DNA from: Tupaia tana
Taxonomy: Eukaryota; Chordata; Mammalia; Scandentia; Tupaiidae
Direction of reading: 5' to 3'
Assembly: GCA_026018925.1 (NCBI GenBank)
Contig: JAKSZU010000025.1
Location: 23,880,891 to 23,944,890 of the forward strand
Length of the DNA stretch: 64,000 nucleotides
Shown here: piece by piece, positions 1 to 12,321 of the stretch
Numbering within the stretch: position 1 is the first letter of the stretch
Layout of the letters: each line of letters begins with the position of its first letter
The notes under the pieces: generated by a model
Seen by the model: the letters and a program-made list of their open reading frames with translations, nothing else
Database searches by the model: none
What the model was told of the DNA's origin: nothing
Position numbers and translations under genes: made by a program

Positions 1-1084
1 TGGAGTGCGTAGATCTGGCAAGTCTTGGAGAGAGAAGTTAAATAAGCAAGTGTGTGGATTACAAGGTAAGCATGTGGCATTAAAAACTGAGTGCGAAGAT
101 AAGCTCAAGTCTCTGGCTATAACTGGGTGCCATGTCAGAATGCCCAATGGTACATTTCAAGGCTAGAAATCTAAATTTCTATGTGAAATCTTCCCATTAA
201 AATTTTAGGGTTTTTTGAGTTGTATTCTGGGCAGCCGCTTATAATTCCTGGGGTAAGTAAACCGGAAAACTCTGGAGGAAGGTAGTATTTTAGATGGGCC
301 TCAAGCAATTAGAATTTGAGCAGAATGACGATTTTTTAGATATTTAACCACTAAGAATCATGGCTCAATGAGGATTTTAATTCCCCTCTATTGAGGATTA
401 CCTTTTGAAGTTTCCCCTGACCCTTGGTAGCTGCTACCCTTCCCTGTTCAGCTTGTGCTGCAAATTATAACAGAAATTGTTAGAATTTCTCCAGTTCGTA
501 ATGAGTGTGTGATTACTAGGGTGTATTTGTTTTTAGTGTAGTCTCAGATATACCTAGTATAAAAGCACACTGGGATCTATTTTTTTTAAATACTTAAAAT
601 TTTTCAATGCTTTATATTTGTCCTGTGTAATTATTATCTCCCAAGATTAACTACATTAATGAAACTTTTTGTAATTTGAAATGTTGTTTACATTTCATTT
701 TCTTTTTATTTACCTTTTTATATTTAAGAGAAGCTAGACTGATTACTTCTAAGGTATTTTCTAAGCTTTTCATATCCGAATCCATGCTTTCCTCCCTGGA
801 GATAATGTAATCGCCTTAGAGAGACATGGAGGCATTTCCACGGAAAGTGCTGACACTTTCCGCCGTGTCTCCTGCAGAGATGGATAACTGACCCGTCAGA
901 ATATGCACGTCAACTTGCTAAATGTTACTTTGTCAGGGATAAGGATAATCTTTGAAGTCTGAATATCCCCATCTTTGTTGTGTTACCACAAAGAAATGTA
1001 ATGTTAGGTATGATCTGGTGTAAGCAACTTTTAAACAGTATAGATAGATCTTAGGTATAGTCATGTTTTGTTCTGTTTTAAAGA
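1..1084. other. AT-rich non-coding sequence
   Basis: No gene or clear repeat. A short near-palindrome GGAAAGTGCTGACACTTTCC occurs at 841-860. Confidence 0.7.
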
Positions 1085-1220
1085 ACTATTTCATTTATTT
1101 TTCATTTTGATAAGGGGTGGGGCAGTGAGAAAGTAAGCCACCAGGTCTGGGACTCCAGCTGTGTTCCACCATGTGGGAGTTCAGTGCCTTAACCTCCTCC
1201 CCATGCTAGCTGCTGGCCAC
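1085..1220 (-). mobile_element. SINE, short class
   Basis: Short form lacking the central body: GATAAGGGGTGGGGCAGTGAG, then AAGCCACCAGGTCTGGGACTC and AGCTGCTGGCCAC. Confidence 0.75.
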
Positions 1221-1571
1221 TGTAGTCATCTTTTTACCAAGAAACCAGAGATCCAGGCTCATAGAGAAAGTGATAGGCATAGAAAGTCTTCAGTCTTGTA
1301 AACTGAATTTGTAGGCAGACATTAAAGACTTGGAATAGGTAAGAAGTCATTAGTCTTAGCCCCTTGCAGATGTAAAAGAGTAAACAGTTATCAAATGACA
1401 TGTAAGGCTACATTCCAAATTGCCAAAAGTTGCACTAATCTTGCAAAGTAATGATTACACAGAAATGCCAAATATATGACATTAAGAATTTTTAAGTAAG
1501 TTACAGTAGGTTTTTGTACTAGGCAGAACTGAGATTACACTAGAACACAAATATACAGAAGTCATCACACT

Positions 1572-1755
1572 GAGCCAGGCATGGCATGGTGATTAAGGTG
1601 GCTGGATCCTAAATGACCAGCTGAATTGTTGAGTCCCAGACCCAGTGGCTTGAAAAACAAGAAAATCCCAAGAGGAGAATGGAGGAGAAGGGATTGTGGG
1701 TGATTTCTTAATTTTCTCTCTCTAGGAGGCACATGCACTCTATAGCAAATTAAAG
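1572..1755 (+). mobile_element. SINE, long class, shortened
   Basis: Recognisable GTGATTAAGGTGGCTGGATCC, TTGTTGAGTCCCAGACCC and AATCCCAAGAGGAGAATGG. About 50 bases of body are missing. Confidence 0.75.
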
Positions 1756-1844
1756 CTTAAAAATAATGTAGTCATCATTATTGCAAATCAGGTGAAATTC
1801 TAGCCTCTTTTTTTTTTTTAAACCTTGAGCCATATAATTAGATT

Positions 1845-1965
1845 GTATTACTGTTTCAGAAGAATGAGGCCCAAGGTCACATGGCTGTTTATCCAGAGCT
1901 GGCCAGCTAAGTGCTCCTTGGACTGTGTGGTGCAATTTTCCCTGCTCTGGGTGCCAGGGGAGCCC
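1845..1965 (-). mobile_element. Possible MIR fragment
   Basis: TTTCAGAAGAATGAGGCCC, AAGGTCACATGGCTG and AGAGCTGGCCAGC resemble the reverse MIR core. Confidence 0.35.
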
Positions 1966-2439
1966 AGGTACGTAACTCCTGGCTGGAGTCTGGTTGGCTG
2001 CATAGTTCTCAGATTGTACTGCCTGCCTCTGTATTCAGGCCCCCGTGTGGACAAGGTGGGTCTGGTTGCTCTCCTTTCTGATTTAATGCTCACTAGGAAA
2101 TGGAAAATGACTTCCCAGCACCCCTGGTCCATGCCTTCCTTAACTGGTACTGCCAGAATCTGATGGGATCTTTCTTTTTCACCGCAGTGTCTTTATTCTA
2201 GTACGGGTTTCAGTGAAATCGTGCTTTGGCTGTGTTTTTAAATATGGAGAGTCAGAAGCAGCGTAATCCGAAAGTCATGTGCTTGGTTTGGGGGCTGGGA
2301 ATACTTTCAGAGTAAACCACAGACTCTGTTTTTCCTAGTTAAACTTAACTGCTATTTACTGTAAATTGGAGTGAAAATGATGATCCGTCCCATCTCTATG
2401 TTGCTTCTAGGTCTGTTCAAATGTTAAGGGTACTTTCCT

Positions 2440-2560
2440 TTGCTGGGCTGTGAGTCCCTGACGGGCTGGAGCCATGTCACTTATCACTGTCTTGAGTGCC
2501 TTGCATTACGTCCAGTGCGATATATTTTCAGTGAATATTTTTAAAATACAGTCATCATGT
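2440..2560 (+). mobile_element. L2-like 3' end
   Basis: GCTGTGAGTCCCTGACGGGC, CACTGTCTTGAGTGCC and TTTTCAGTGAATATTT resemble the L2 3' end. Confidence 0.35.
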
Positions 2561-2659
2561 CTTTCTGTGGTTTTTATAGTATTGTTCCCTCCTCACTCTC
2601 CCTGGTAGGAGAACTTCTTAGATCCCCCTGCCCACTTACCCTGCCGTGGGGGTCAGAGG

Positions 2660-2790
2660 GTAAGCATGTGGTGTAGTTAGTGTAGCATGGACTTTGTGAA
2701 CAGACTGATCGGGGCTTTGATCCCTACCCCTAGCTACTAGCAGTGCAGTTGTGGATTTGTAACCTACCTAACCTGTTCTTTTACTTGCTG
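2660..2790 (+). mobile_element. MIR
   Basis: GTGGTGTAGTTAGTGTAGCA, GGACTTTGTGAACAGACTG, GGGGCTTTGATCCCTACC and GATTTGTAACCTACCTAACC follow MIR from its 5' end. Confidence 0.6.
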
Positions 2791-3598
2791 GGGGGTTAGT
2801 TAGAATAGTTGACCAGAGTGGTTGAATCTCACTAAACGAAATAATAGATGACCAGCACCAGTCTGTCTAGTGGACGCCCATAAGTGACAGCTTTTCCCGT
2901 CCCACTGTTTCTGATACATTAACACTGGTAGCTCGTGGGGTTCTTCATATGGTTTGGAACCATTTACTGTAACATCTTTCCTTCCAGAGGTCTGTCTTGC
3001 TTTAATCTCCAATTGGGGATTCTTAGATGAAGTCACCCAGAAAGAGATCCCCCCCTTATAAATGTCTGTGGTTATGATTAGAGGATTTCACTGACCTGAA
3101 TGCTTCCTCTCCCTGATAGGATGGGTCACGTTTGAAGGGAAGTGTCCAGAAAGAATTTATTGGGAGGAATCACATCCACTTCTAATCCATCAATTGGCAA
3201 AGTGGTCTGTTACACAACATTACAATTTGTTAGAGATTACACACAAATTGTATTTAACAACTGCTGTAATCTGCCAAAGTCAGTCTTTAGTTACAAATAA
3301 AAAGCCAAAATATCTTCAAGGGGGACTCGTTACCATATACTTCCTAAGGGTGCAGTTTACATTTCTAAGGAAAGGCTGTGTTTTGACCGACCTGTTTAGT
3401 CTCTTAAGGAGGTTTAGGCCCAGCTAGACCAAGCAGGGACAGAAGATTTTTAACCATTAAACATATAACAATTCTTGTTCTTCTGTAGCACTGTTTTCCC
3501 CAGTCCCAGTCCTGTAGGAGAAGAGCAGAAAAGGATACTATTTAAATGGTATAAGTAAGGTAATTAGCTTGTTATATTTCATATTACAAACTAATATT

Positions 3599-3822
3599 GG
3601 GGTCAGTCCATGTCGTGGTGGTTAAGGCAGCTGTATCCCACATGGCCAACTGCAAAGTTCTAGTCCCAGACCCAGTGGCCTGGAAAAAACACTGGGCTTA
3701 TGTGCACATGTTCAAAATCTCTAGAGGAAAATGGAGAAGGGATGGTGCGTAGCCGTCCCCACTGCTGGGTGCTCTCTCTCTCGCAAGTAAGTGCACATGC
3801 CCTTCTGGCAAAAATTTTTAAA
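3599..3822 (+). mobile_element. SINE, older long class
   Basis: GGTGGTTAAGGCAGCTG, GTTCTAGTCCCAGACCC and GCAAGTAAGTGCACATGCCC are visible; diverged. Confidence 0.8.
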
Positions 3823-5392
3823 AAAGAAAAATGTGTGTGTGTATGTATTTTGTGTGTGTGAGCTTTTCTATAGGTAAGAGACCTAGAGAATCTTTTTTTT
3901 TTTTTCCAACTCATTTTCATTGTGAACAGTATCAGGGTTTTTTTGTTCTTTTTCTTTGTCAAAGTCTATCTGGTTATTAATGATAATATTAGTTTTGTTT
4001 TTGTATTTGTTACTGGAGAATATTTTAACACTACAAAGCCCTATTGGTAGTCATCTAAAAAATTTTTCCATGGTCATTGAGTTTCCTGTAGAATTTCTGG
4101 GCCTGTTACATTTATTTTTGTCATTAATGTTTCAAGTTTTGTTCTATGTTATAAAGTAGAAAACTTAGAAAAACATAAATGGCAGTTTATCATCCCCCCC
4201 TTTATTTCCAAGTCATTATCTAGTCTGAATATGGCTTTCCATTCCTGATTTTTTTTTTTTACTATTCATACTGTAAAACATTCCAGGTAAGTCCTTAGTG
4301 TTAAGAAAATCCTGAATGCTAGGGGGTTAACAGGTGTGTTGACAGGCTATGAAATAGTGTTGTCATAACTTATCAGTGGCCAGTAAATAGGTTAGTTTCC
4401 TCTGACACCATTTTGAGTGAAGGCAGTTTAATTGCTTGCCTCTGTTTAGATAAGCATTGGGAATCCACAGTCAAATGCATGAGTGCTGTGGTTAAAGTAT
4501 TTCCATTACAAAGGTTTGATTTCAGTGATTTTTTTAAGTTCCACTTTATATCAGAAGTTAATTGGAAAGTGTCTTTCATTTGTATGTGTACATGAAGAAA
4601 CCTAACAGAATTGTTTATAAATTCAGTGACGTTGTAAAAAATGGGCAGTTCACAAATACGTAACTGCCTGTTGATGATTTATCACTATACTGCCACCACC
4701 ACTACCATATCCCAAAATAATTAAACAGTTTGGATTTAGAATTTGTACGTTTTTTTAGTGTTATTTCTACTTGAGAAAGACTGCTTCCTTGGTAGATGAA
4801 GATTCTAGTTTGGGGCATATCATATTCTTGCTTTCAGCTTCATTGCCTCTTGCAGCATAAACAACAAACACTTAAACCACTAAGCATTTACATGAGTACT
4901 TGTGGAGGAAGGTTGCCGCTATTGGAGCTAATTTTTGCATGCTTTGTCAGTTCACATTTTCTACTAGGTTGAAAATCCACTTGGGTTTGCGGTGGTGATG
5001 GGTTTTATCCTCTGGTGCTTCAACCTTTTTGATTTTTGAAGGAAAGGAGTTTTAACCTTAGCAGTCATGTAGCACTTTAAAATTCAGAACAAGAATTTGT
5101 CTCTTTGACTCTTAAAATGATACTGTGTGTTTTGTTTTTGTGGAATGGGAGGTCCAAATGGTTAGTTTCTTCTGCAATTGCAGTTAACTGTCATAACATC
5201 AGAAAGGATGCTCCAAGAGACTTCAGTCATTGATTTCAAACCCTCACTTTTAAAGCAAGCCTAGGCCCAGGGATAACTAGGTTCTGTGTAAGGTTATTCC
5301 ATTTTTTTCTTTATCATCCCAAATGAGGGCTTTTCTCCCTATATGATTTCTACCTGTTGGGATTTTTATAATCCCACTTTCTGTTTATTCTA

Positions 5393-5394
<2 letters not shown>
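3823..5394. other. AT-rich non-coding sequence
   Basis: Short T runs and a GT stretch (3,832-3,860) only. A 67-codon hydrophobic frame at 3,956-4,159 is most likely chance in T-rich DNA. Confidence 0.6.

Positions 5395-5449
<55 letters not shown>
5395..5449 (+). repeat. T55 homopolymer
   Basis: Fifty-five uninterrupted T followed by AAGG. No SINE body adjoins it, so it is not plainly a retro-element tail. Confidence 0.95.
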
Positions 5450-5452
<3 letters not shown>

Positions 5453-6269
5453 GTTTTGAACTATGCCACTGGCCTTGGGATGAATATTGAACTTGATCAT
5501 AACTATCAAGAAAATATTTCTTCCGTTCTAGTGATCAACTATGGAGGAAATTTTAAACCTTTGACAATTTCAGACTATTTTGTCTTAATCATCTGATTAG
5601 CTTTTGATAAGGCTGTAAGATCCTAATCCTTTACAACTAAAGATGAGGTTCCCCCTATTAAATTTGCAGGTAATGCGTAACCAACCTTACCACTTAATGA
5701 AAAATCCATTTAACTCTAGGAGAAAACCACATTTCCCTTTGCCCCGTCACGCTCTTAACGTGTGCTGAAATTGAGTGTTGCACAGCAACGACACCAAGCA
5801 CTGTTGAGGGTGTGTGGCCGGAGCAGGGGTTGAGGCCAAGTGTGAGAATGGGGTTCAAAACCTAGGGGTGGACAAGGTAACCAATCATCTCTTCTGGTTC
5901 CTTCCTCAGTCCAGCCTGTCCATCCCTCGCCACTGCAGAGAACTTCGTCCTTTCCTTGTGTCCTTGGAGCTTCCCAGCCTGGAAGTAGAAATACCAGTTG
6001 TACTCATTCCTCCCAGTCTCTGCTGTCCCCAACTCTCTTGGGCAGCTTTCTCAAGCAGACCTAGCACATCCTCCTCCCCATTTGAGTTTCCAGCCTTTGC
6101 CTTCCGTCTCCATCTCAAGGGTTCCCCGTTTCCTGATGAGCTCAGCTGTGCAGCTTGAAAAGATGTTGTATTTATCTCGTTCTGCATGTCCAGGTGTTTC
6201 GTCGAAGGAAACCTCTGTGTTCCTTGTCTCTAGAATGGCTGGATATAGCAGTTGGCCACCTCTCTTTTT
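5450..6269. other. Unique sequence after the T55 tract
   Basis: No repeat recognised. A frame of about 46 codons (VLNYATGLGMNIELD onward) runs from 5,453 to a TGA near 5,595; see findings. Confidence 0.5.
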
Positions 6270-6438
6270 TACAAGAATTATTTATTTTCTATTATTTTTA
6301 AGTATTGGTTACAGGGCACACATGCTTACTAAGAAAGAGAGAAGGTGAGAAAGCAAGTCTCCAGGTCTGGGACTCGAACCGCACGCAGTTGGCCACATGG
6401 TACTCCAGTGTCCTGACTCACCATGCACGTGCTGGCCC
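6270..6438 (-). mobile_element. SINE, short class
   Basis: AATTATTTATTTTC tail, a GAGAAAGCAAGTCTCCAGG core, GGGACTCGAACCGCACG inverted B box, and GTGCTGGCCCC end. Confidence 0.82.
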
Positions 6439-6540
6439 CTGACCACTTCTCTTTAATACTAAAATCAAAAGAAAAGTTTGAGATTGCACTACTGTGCTAA
6501 TGAATTCTTTGTTCAGATGTAGGAAAGAAATTTATTGGTA

Positions 6541-6802
6541 GGGAACCAGCAGTTAGCGTAATGGCTATGTTGCTGGACTCCCACGTAGTCGACCGTGGTT
6601 CGAGTCCCGGACCCAGTGGCTTAAAACTCATGCCGGGCGCGTGTGCGTGCGTGCCCAAGATTCCAAGAGGAGAATGGAGGAGAAGGAATTGCGGCGTGAC
6701 CAACCCCCTGGGGGGTGATTTCTCACTTTCTGTCTCTATGTCTGACTCTGTCTGTCTGGCGAGCGCACGCGCCCTATAGCGAAAATCTCTCTCTCAAAAA
6801 AA
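6541..6802 (+). mobile_element. SINE, long class, young
   Basis: Begins GGGAACCAGCAGTTAGCG with intact GGTTCGAGTCCCGG. Duplications AAATTTATTGGTA (6,528-6,540) and AAATTTATTGATA (6,803-6,815) differ at one base. Confidence 0.92.
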
Positions 6803-6815
6803 AAATTTATTGATA

Positions 6816-9047
6816 AAGCCTGGAGAGAGACAGTTTAGGAAGCTTTTTTGACATATTGACATTTTTGGACCAGCTGATGATTGTCCTTTAGCATTAAGTG
6901 GGATTGCTGTACGGTCTCTCGCTCTCTTTCCCCAGAAGCCTGACACCCAGTGGTCAGGCTTTGAAATCAAAACCCTCCTAAAGAGTGAAGATGTGCTTAG
7001 CCTCCTTGCATGTTCATCCCGCTGTGACCACGGAAATGCTGAGCCAGTGGTCATGCAGCGAGAGCCACCCGGTTCTCGCACCCTTCCTTCACAGAGCAGT
7101 TGCCGCACAGACGCGAGTGCCGAGCGGCTTCCTCGCTCAGCAGTGTTTGCGCCTACCCCAGCCTTTGGGCCTCACCGCATCTGTAGGGCTGGTGAAGTAC
7201 AGTCCCGCCTCTCACCCGTGGGTCAGACTCTAAAGTCTGTCTTAAGGCAAAAGTCATGAATTCAAATTAAACCATAAGGCGTCTGTTAGTACTTCAAGGA
7301 ACAAGGCCACTTTTTCCTTGAATGTTGAAATACTAAGATTTATAAACCGAGATGCAGTGTGATTGGCGTTGATTCAGAAGCCATGTGCACGAGAGTATCT
7401 TCATCAACACGAATCCCAGTCAAGGGGAAGGCTCCCATGAGCAGTTGGGCTCACACCTTGAGGTGTGTTCACTCGGCACAGTGGGCAGGGCTGTCCGGCC
7501 GTTTATATTGGATTTTCTCTTGTGTGGTGGTTGCTGACACCTTGTAAGTTCTCCCATTTCATGAATTCAGTGCTGTCTTGGTATTGTGAGGATGAAGTCG
7601 CTCGTCATTATGACAAATGCTTTTGTCAGTTGGGATGGATCCCTATGGCAGTCAGCACTTCTCCAGATAGTTCTGGTTTTAGGAGCGTGGTACGTTTGCA
7701 CTGCCCTCTCTCGAAATCAGTCATGGCCACACGACTGACTGAAACCTGTGGGACTAAGCAGAAGTGACGGTCACACCTCGGCAGAAGCCGTCAGGGCACA
7801 GTTGAGTGCAATTCGCCGTGCTCCTCCACCCTACACCGTGACACCACTGCAGGGGAAGGTGCCACACAGCCCTCCCAGCCCGCCCACGACAGAAATGCGC
7901 GAGATAACCCGTGTCACAGGAACCTTCATGGACTGCATTGGAGACAAAATGGTTTCAACTCCTACCGAAGAGAGTGTCTGGATCCTTCAGGGATATTGCC
8001 CGAGTCAAGTCCCGTTTCTGCTCACCCCACGTGAGCGTCAGAAGGTGGGGATTTCAAACTTAGCCCCGTTTCTGTCCCTGGCACTGTACTAGGCTATGCA
8101 TGAGGGAGCACGTTTGATCCTAAGTGGCATTTCTAGGGAGAACCCTGCCTTTTATTCTCTTGTATGATATGTTTGTAGGAGGCTGAGGGATAGTAAGAAT
8201 CCCAGGTCGGAGAGCTAGCTAATAAGCAGTTGGGAAAACTATTGAGAGTACTTCATTATAATGTGCAGTGCCGTTGTAAGCCTAGAAGTTCATGGGAGTA
8301 ACCTACTTGCTGAAGATCGGTAGCCCAGTTTATGCGTTAATACTCTTCCTCTGCAGCCAAAAGGGAAGTGCAGACCTTGACCTTGAAACCTTGAAAAGTC
8401 CCCCTGGCGGAAAACCTCAGCATAACGAACGTCTTAACTCACTGGTAGGCCGTCTTCAGGGATAGCTAAGAACCCTGTTTGGGTGGGAGTGTTGGGTGTC
8501 CTCTGTTTCACCAGATCCCTGTTTTATTTTGTGATTCATTTTTCTGATTTATATTATATCTGATGTCAAAACAGAAAAAGAGAACTGAGGCAAAGCGCAG
8601 TGATTATCTGAATGCTACATTTTTCAAATTCAGATTTAAAAAATAATTGCAAAGCCAAATGCTCATTTGCGTTTATTACGAATTAACATGAATATCTGAG
8701 AGCTGGTAACATGTAATTGCTTAAGAATGTCGTCATTCCCCACACGAAGAAGCTTCTAGGTTTGTGACATGGGTGGTGGTATTCATCCTTGTGCGTTTCT
8801 TTGCGTGGACACGGAATGAGACGTGAGCAGTTTGATCATCTTAGGGGGTGCTGCTTTATATTAAATGGTTAAAACAGTGTCCTCAGCTTGGTCTCTACAT
8901 CAGACCAGTTAAAAATCAAAGTGGTAAGCCCAACCGTCATGGTGGGTTTTGTTTTTCCGAAAGTCCTCATTTGGTTTTATTGTGAGTCCAGGGCTGAGAA
9001 CCTTAGGTAAAAAAAAAACAAGATTCTGATGGCAGCCTTGGATTCAA
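6816..9047. other. Mostly unique non-coding sequence
   Basis: Moderate GC, no exon with convincing splice sites. Weak MIR/L2-like words near 8,070-8,220 (CTGGCACTGTACTAGGC). Confidence 0.5.
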
Positions 9048-9157
9048 ATTCGGGGCACACCTGGTGTGTTTTTCAAGCCACCAGGTCCAGGACTCTTGAC
9101 CTCCAGTGAGCCACGGGGGATCCAGCCACCTCGACCACCGCAGTGCCCGCGGGCCCC
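9048..9157 (-). mobile_element. SINE fragment, tRNA half
   Basis: GGGGCACACCTGGTGTG through CCACCAGGTCCAGGACTC to GTGCCCGCGGGCCCC is the 5' half in reverse; the 3' body is missing. Confidence 0.6.
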
Positions 9158-9314
9158 ACCCACCGCCTTTAACGAAGCCGCAGTGAGCACACCGTGACTG
9201 CTTTCCCTGTGCGACCACTGTACGCCAGGGCGGGGACGGGCCGCTTAGCAAGGATTGCCGGACGAGCTGCTCCTCACGATGCCTGCCCAGGTGCGCTTCC
9301 CCTACACCTCGGCC

Positions 9315-9430
9315 AGCAGTCGGCATTATTTCACTTTCTCATTTTTTGCCAAGTTAATGTTTCATTTTAATTTGCATTTGTCTAATTGCTAATGACGTCA
9401 AACATGTCTTTGGTGCACAGAAGTCCACGT
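9315..9430 (-). mobile_element. L1 ORF2-like fragment
   Basis: TTTTAATTTGCATTTGTCTA and CTAATGACGTCAAACATGTC resemble the reverse of the same L1 ORF2 region seen at 58,950. Short and diverged. Confidence 0.4.
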
Positions 9431-10678
9431 TGTTCAGACACCGGTTTGGGGGGGACTGTGAACAGTGACCAAAACTGAAACCGTCCGGGGGAGTGACTGA
9501 AATTACTTACGCCATGCACTGTAACTGCTGACGGGGGGGTGGGGGGGATACACGAGAGTTTATTAGGAAACATTTATACTTTTGTGCATGTTTGAAAAAT
9601 CACGTTGAAAAATTTGAAGTCTTTTAGGAAGGACCAGTCCCCACCACGTGCCATCTCGTGAAGCAGCAGCTCTGAGCAGAGCCTTTTCCAAACGTTTATG
9701 CCATCAGCCAGATGAACAGACTTGACGGTTGCGCCTGAATGTTCTGTACCCAGGTTCTGGCCGGTGGTTCCCTGGCGGTATCACTGGCTTGCGCCCCTGC
9801 CCGTGCCTGGCTTCTACCCTGTCGGTCCCTCTGGCCTCCTGCCTCTGGGAGCCCCACCTGTGGGCCCCAGCAGAGGTTGCCTGGATCTCACTGCTTGTCT
9901 GATAGCAGTCCCCACCCCACCCCAGTGCTCCACACGCAGCCACCGAGTCCTGTCCACCTGGCCTGCCCAGTGGGTCTTCCTAATACCGTCACCTGGAGGG
10001 TTAGGATGCCAACAGGACTTTTGGCAAGGGACACACAGTGAGACCACAGCGTAGAGTACGTGGTACCCCGAGGACGTAGCTTGGTGCACACAGTACTCCG
10101 AAGACGCTCATGCTGTCACGGTGAGCTCGGGAAACGCGTTTGATCCTGCAGAAGCTCTTGACGAGACTGGAACCTACTGGTTGGTTGACAAAATGATGAC
10201 TCAAAATTTCACACCCTTTTCATGTTTTAACTTACAGCGTGTGTAGGTCGGAGGCCCTCTGGCGGGCCTGGTACTGGGTCCCTGGTACAGGGAAGCAGTG
10301 CCCTTAGGACACAGAATTCAAGGAGGCACTTACTCTCAGGCGTTGAACCTACACTTAGGTTGTCTTGGAGGTGCCTCTAATTTCGTGTGTTGGCTTCTCA
10401 CCCGCTTCAAGGTCCGTTGAACCGAGTGTCTTGTCTGCATGAGCCACATCTGAAATAATGCATCATCCACCACCTCCTGTTTCCATTTCCAAAAACTTAA
10501 ATACACTTGGAAAGCAGAATCCTATTAATAGTTCTTACATTTTCTCCAATGCTTTATGGTTGTCTGACCCCTGCCAAATTCAACAGCATTTTTCTTTGGC
10601 AACTTTTATCTATTCACTCATGCCAAAGCATTCAACTTGGTGTTCATAGAAATAACTTCTTTGCCATTCATTTTCTAG
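9431..10678. other. Unique non-coding sequence
   Basis: GC-rich between 9,720 and 10,030, with several open frames but no splice-bounded exon. G runs at 9,534-9,548. Confidence 0.5.
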
Positions 10679-10849
10679 ATTATTTAATTTTATTATTATT
10701 TTTATTTATTTATTTATTTATTTATTATTTTTAATTTGTCCAGTGATAAGGGGAGAATGGGAGAAAGCAAGCTGCCCGGTCCAGGACTTGAACTGTGGTT
10801 GGCCATGTGGGAGTCCAGCAGCTTAACCACCATGCTACTTGCTGGTCCC
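10679..10849 (-). mobile_element. SINE, short class
   Basis: (TTTA)n-rich tail at 10,690-10,730, then GAGAAAGCAAGCTGCCCGG, GGACTTGAACTGTGG and CTTGCTGGTCCC. It abuts the copy at 10,850. Confidence 0.88.
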
Positions 10850-11004
10850 TATTTTTTAATTTGCTGTGGGGTATGTGTGTTCACCAGAAAGAAGCAGGCA
10901 GAGCGAGAGAGAGGGAAAGCGAGCAAGCTGCCAGGACCAGGACTTGAATCACAGTTGGCCATTTGCAAGCCCAGTGCCTTAACCACCAAGCCACCTACTG
11001 GCCC
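10850..11004 (-). mobile_element. SINE, short class with partial body
   Basis: TTTGCTGTGGGGTATGTGTG joins the long-class 3' end directly to GAGCAAGCTGCCAGG, so it looks intermediate between the long and short classes. Confidence 0.82.
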
Positions 11005-11064
11005 CATTTCCCACTCATTTTTTAAGCTTTTTTGTTTGTTTGTTTTGTTTTTGTTTATTTTATT

Positions 11065-11270
11065 TCTAGCCACAGGATATGTGTGCTCTCTAGAAAGAGA
11101 ACAGAAGGGGGAAAGCACTTGCAGTAGAGCACGGTTGCGTCACAATCCCTGCTCCTCTGTTTCTCCATGCTGTTTGGACTTAGGGCAGTGCACACACACA
11201 TTCCCCTGGGATTCAAACTGGCTGGCAGTGTGTGCTCTGACTCCCTTCCCTAGGCTATGGTGCTGGCTTG
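11065..11270 (-). mobile_element. Degenerate SINE
   Basis: CCACAGGATATGTGTGCTCTC and GGGATTCAAACTGGCTGGC mark an old reverse copy, third in a run of three. Confidence 0.55.
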
Positions 11271-11299
11271 AAATAGGTTTCTTAATATGTAATTAGACC

Positions 11300-11400
11300 A
11301 CAGACGCCAACAAGTATACCTGGAATAGAAGCTCCCTGTGGGCAGGACCGGGTCTTACTCACTGACGTGTTTCCAGAGCGTAGAGCAGTGCATACATGTC
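11300..11400 (+). mobile_element. L2-like 3' end
   Basis: ATAGAAGCTCCCTGTGGGC, AGGACCGGGTCTTACTCAC and CAGAGCGTAGAGCAGTGC follow L2 (+). Confidence 0.5.
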
Positions 11401-11693
11401 ACAGATGCTCCTACGTTTGTCACAGGAATGGAGAGATGGGCATTGACAGGTTTGAGAGGATAAGGATAGGCTCGGCGTGTGGGTTTACTAGAGTGGAGCC
11501 CTCCGGCTTTGGGCATTTCATGGGCCGGGGAATCAACAATATGGTTCACAGAAATGATTAGCAACCTGGCTTACAGTTAATCCAGCAGGGTAGTTAAGAG
11601 ACGGGCTATTGAGAAAGTCCTGACCAGGTATGCATACATATGTAGGAGAAGGGTCTAGAGACATCTGTGTTTCTTTTGGTAAACGTGTGTCTT

Positions 11694-11940
11694 GGGCCAG
11701 CAGGTGGTGTGATGGTTAAGCAGCTGGATCCCACGTGGCCAGCTGCATGGTTTGAGTCCCAGACCCAACAGTTTGAAAAATCACACCAAGTGGGTGTATG
11801 TGCATGCCCAAAATCCCAAGAGGAGAATGGAGGAGAAGGGATTGGGGCATGGCCACCCCCTGAAAGGGTGGTTTCTCACTTTCTCTCTGTCTGTCTTCGT
11901 TTCTATCTCCAGTGAGCATATGACAAAAACAAAAGAAAAA
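11694..11940 (+). mobile_element. SINE, older long class
   Basis: GGGCCAGCAGGTGGTGTGAT start, GGTTTGAGTCCCAGACCC and CAAGAGGAGAATGGAGGAG; tail AAAACAAAAG. Confidence 0.85.
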
Positions 11941-12092
11941 GTCCACCCCCTTACAGGCAATGTAGCTATGAAGATGTAGACTTGGGATGTATAATTTGAG
12001 TATTTTTATAAAAAAAATTATATTTTTAACAATTGTAATAACTTCCCCTAAATAAATCACAAAAGGATTTTTTTTGTTTTTTTGGTTTTTTT

Positions 12093-12321
12093 CAATTTTG
12101 CTATAGGGTATGTGTGCAAGGCAGAAAGAAAGAAAGTGAGAAATCACCCCTGGGTTGGGTATGGCTACGCCAAAGACCTTTCTCCATTCTCTTCTCAAGA
12201 CTTTGGGCATGCACGCACACACACCTAGTGTGCTTTCCAAACCCATGGGGTCCAGGACTCGAACTGCACTGTTGGCCATGTGGGTTCTAGCACCTTAACC
12301 TCCACACCACCTGCTGGCCCT
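12093..12321 (-). mobile_element. SINE, older long class
   Basis: Reverse copy from TTTGCTATAGGGTATGTG to CACACCACCTGCTGGCCC; inverted B box GGACTCGAACTGC. Confidence 0.85.
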
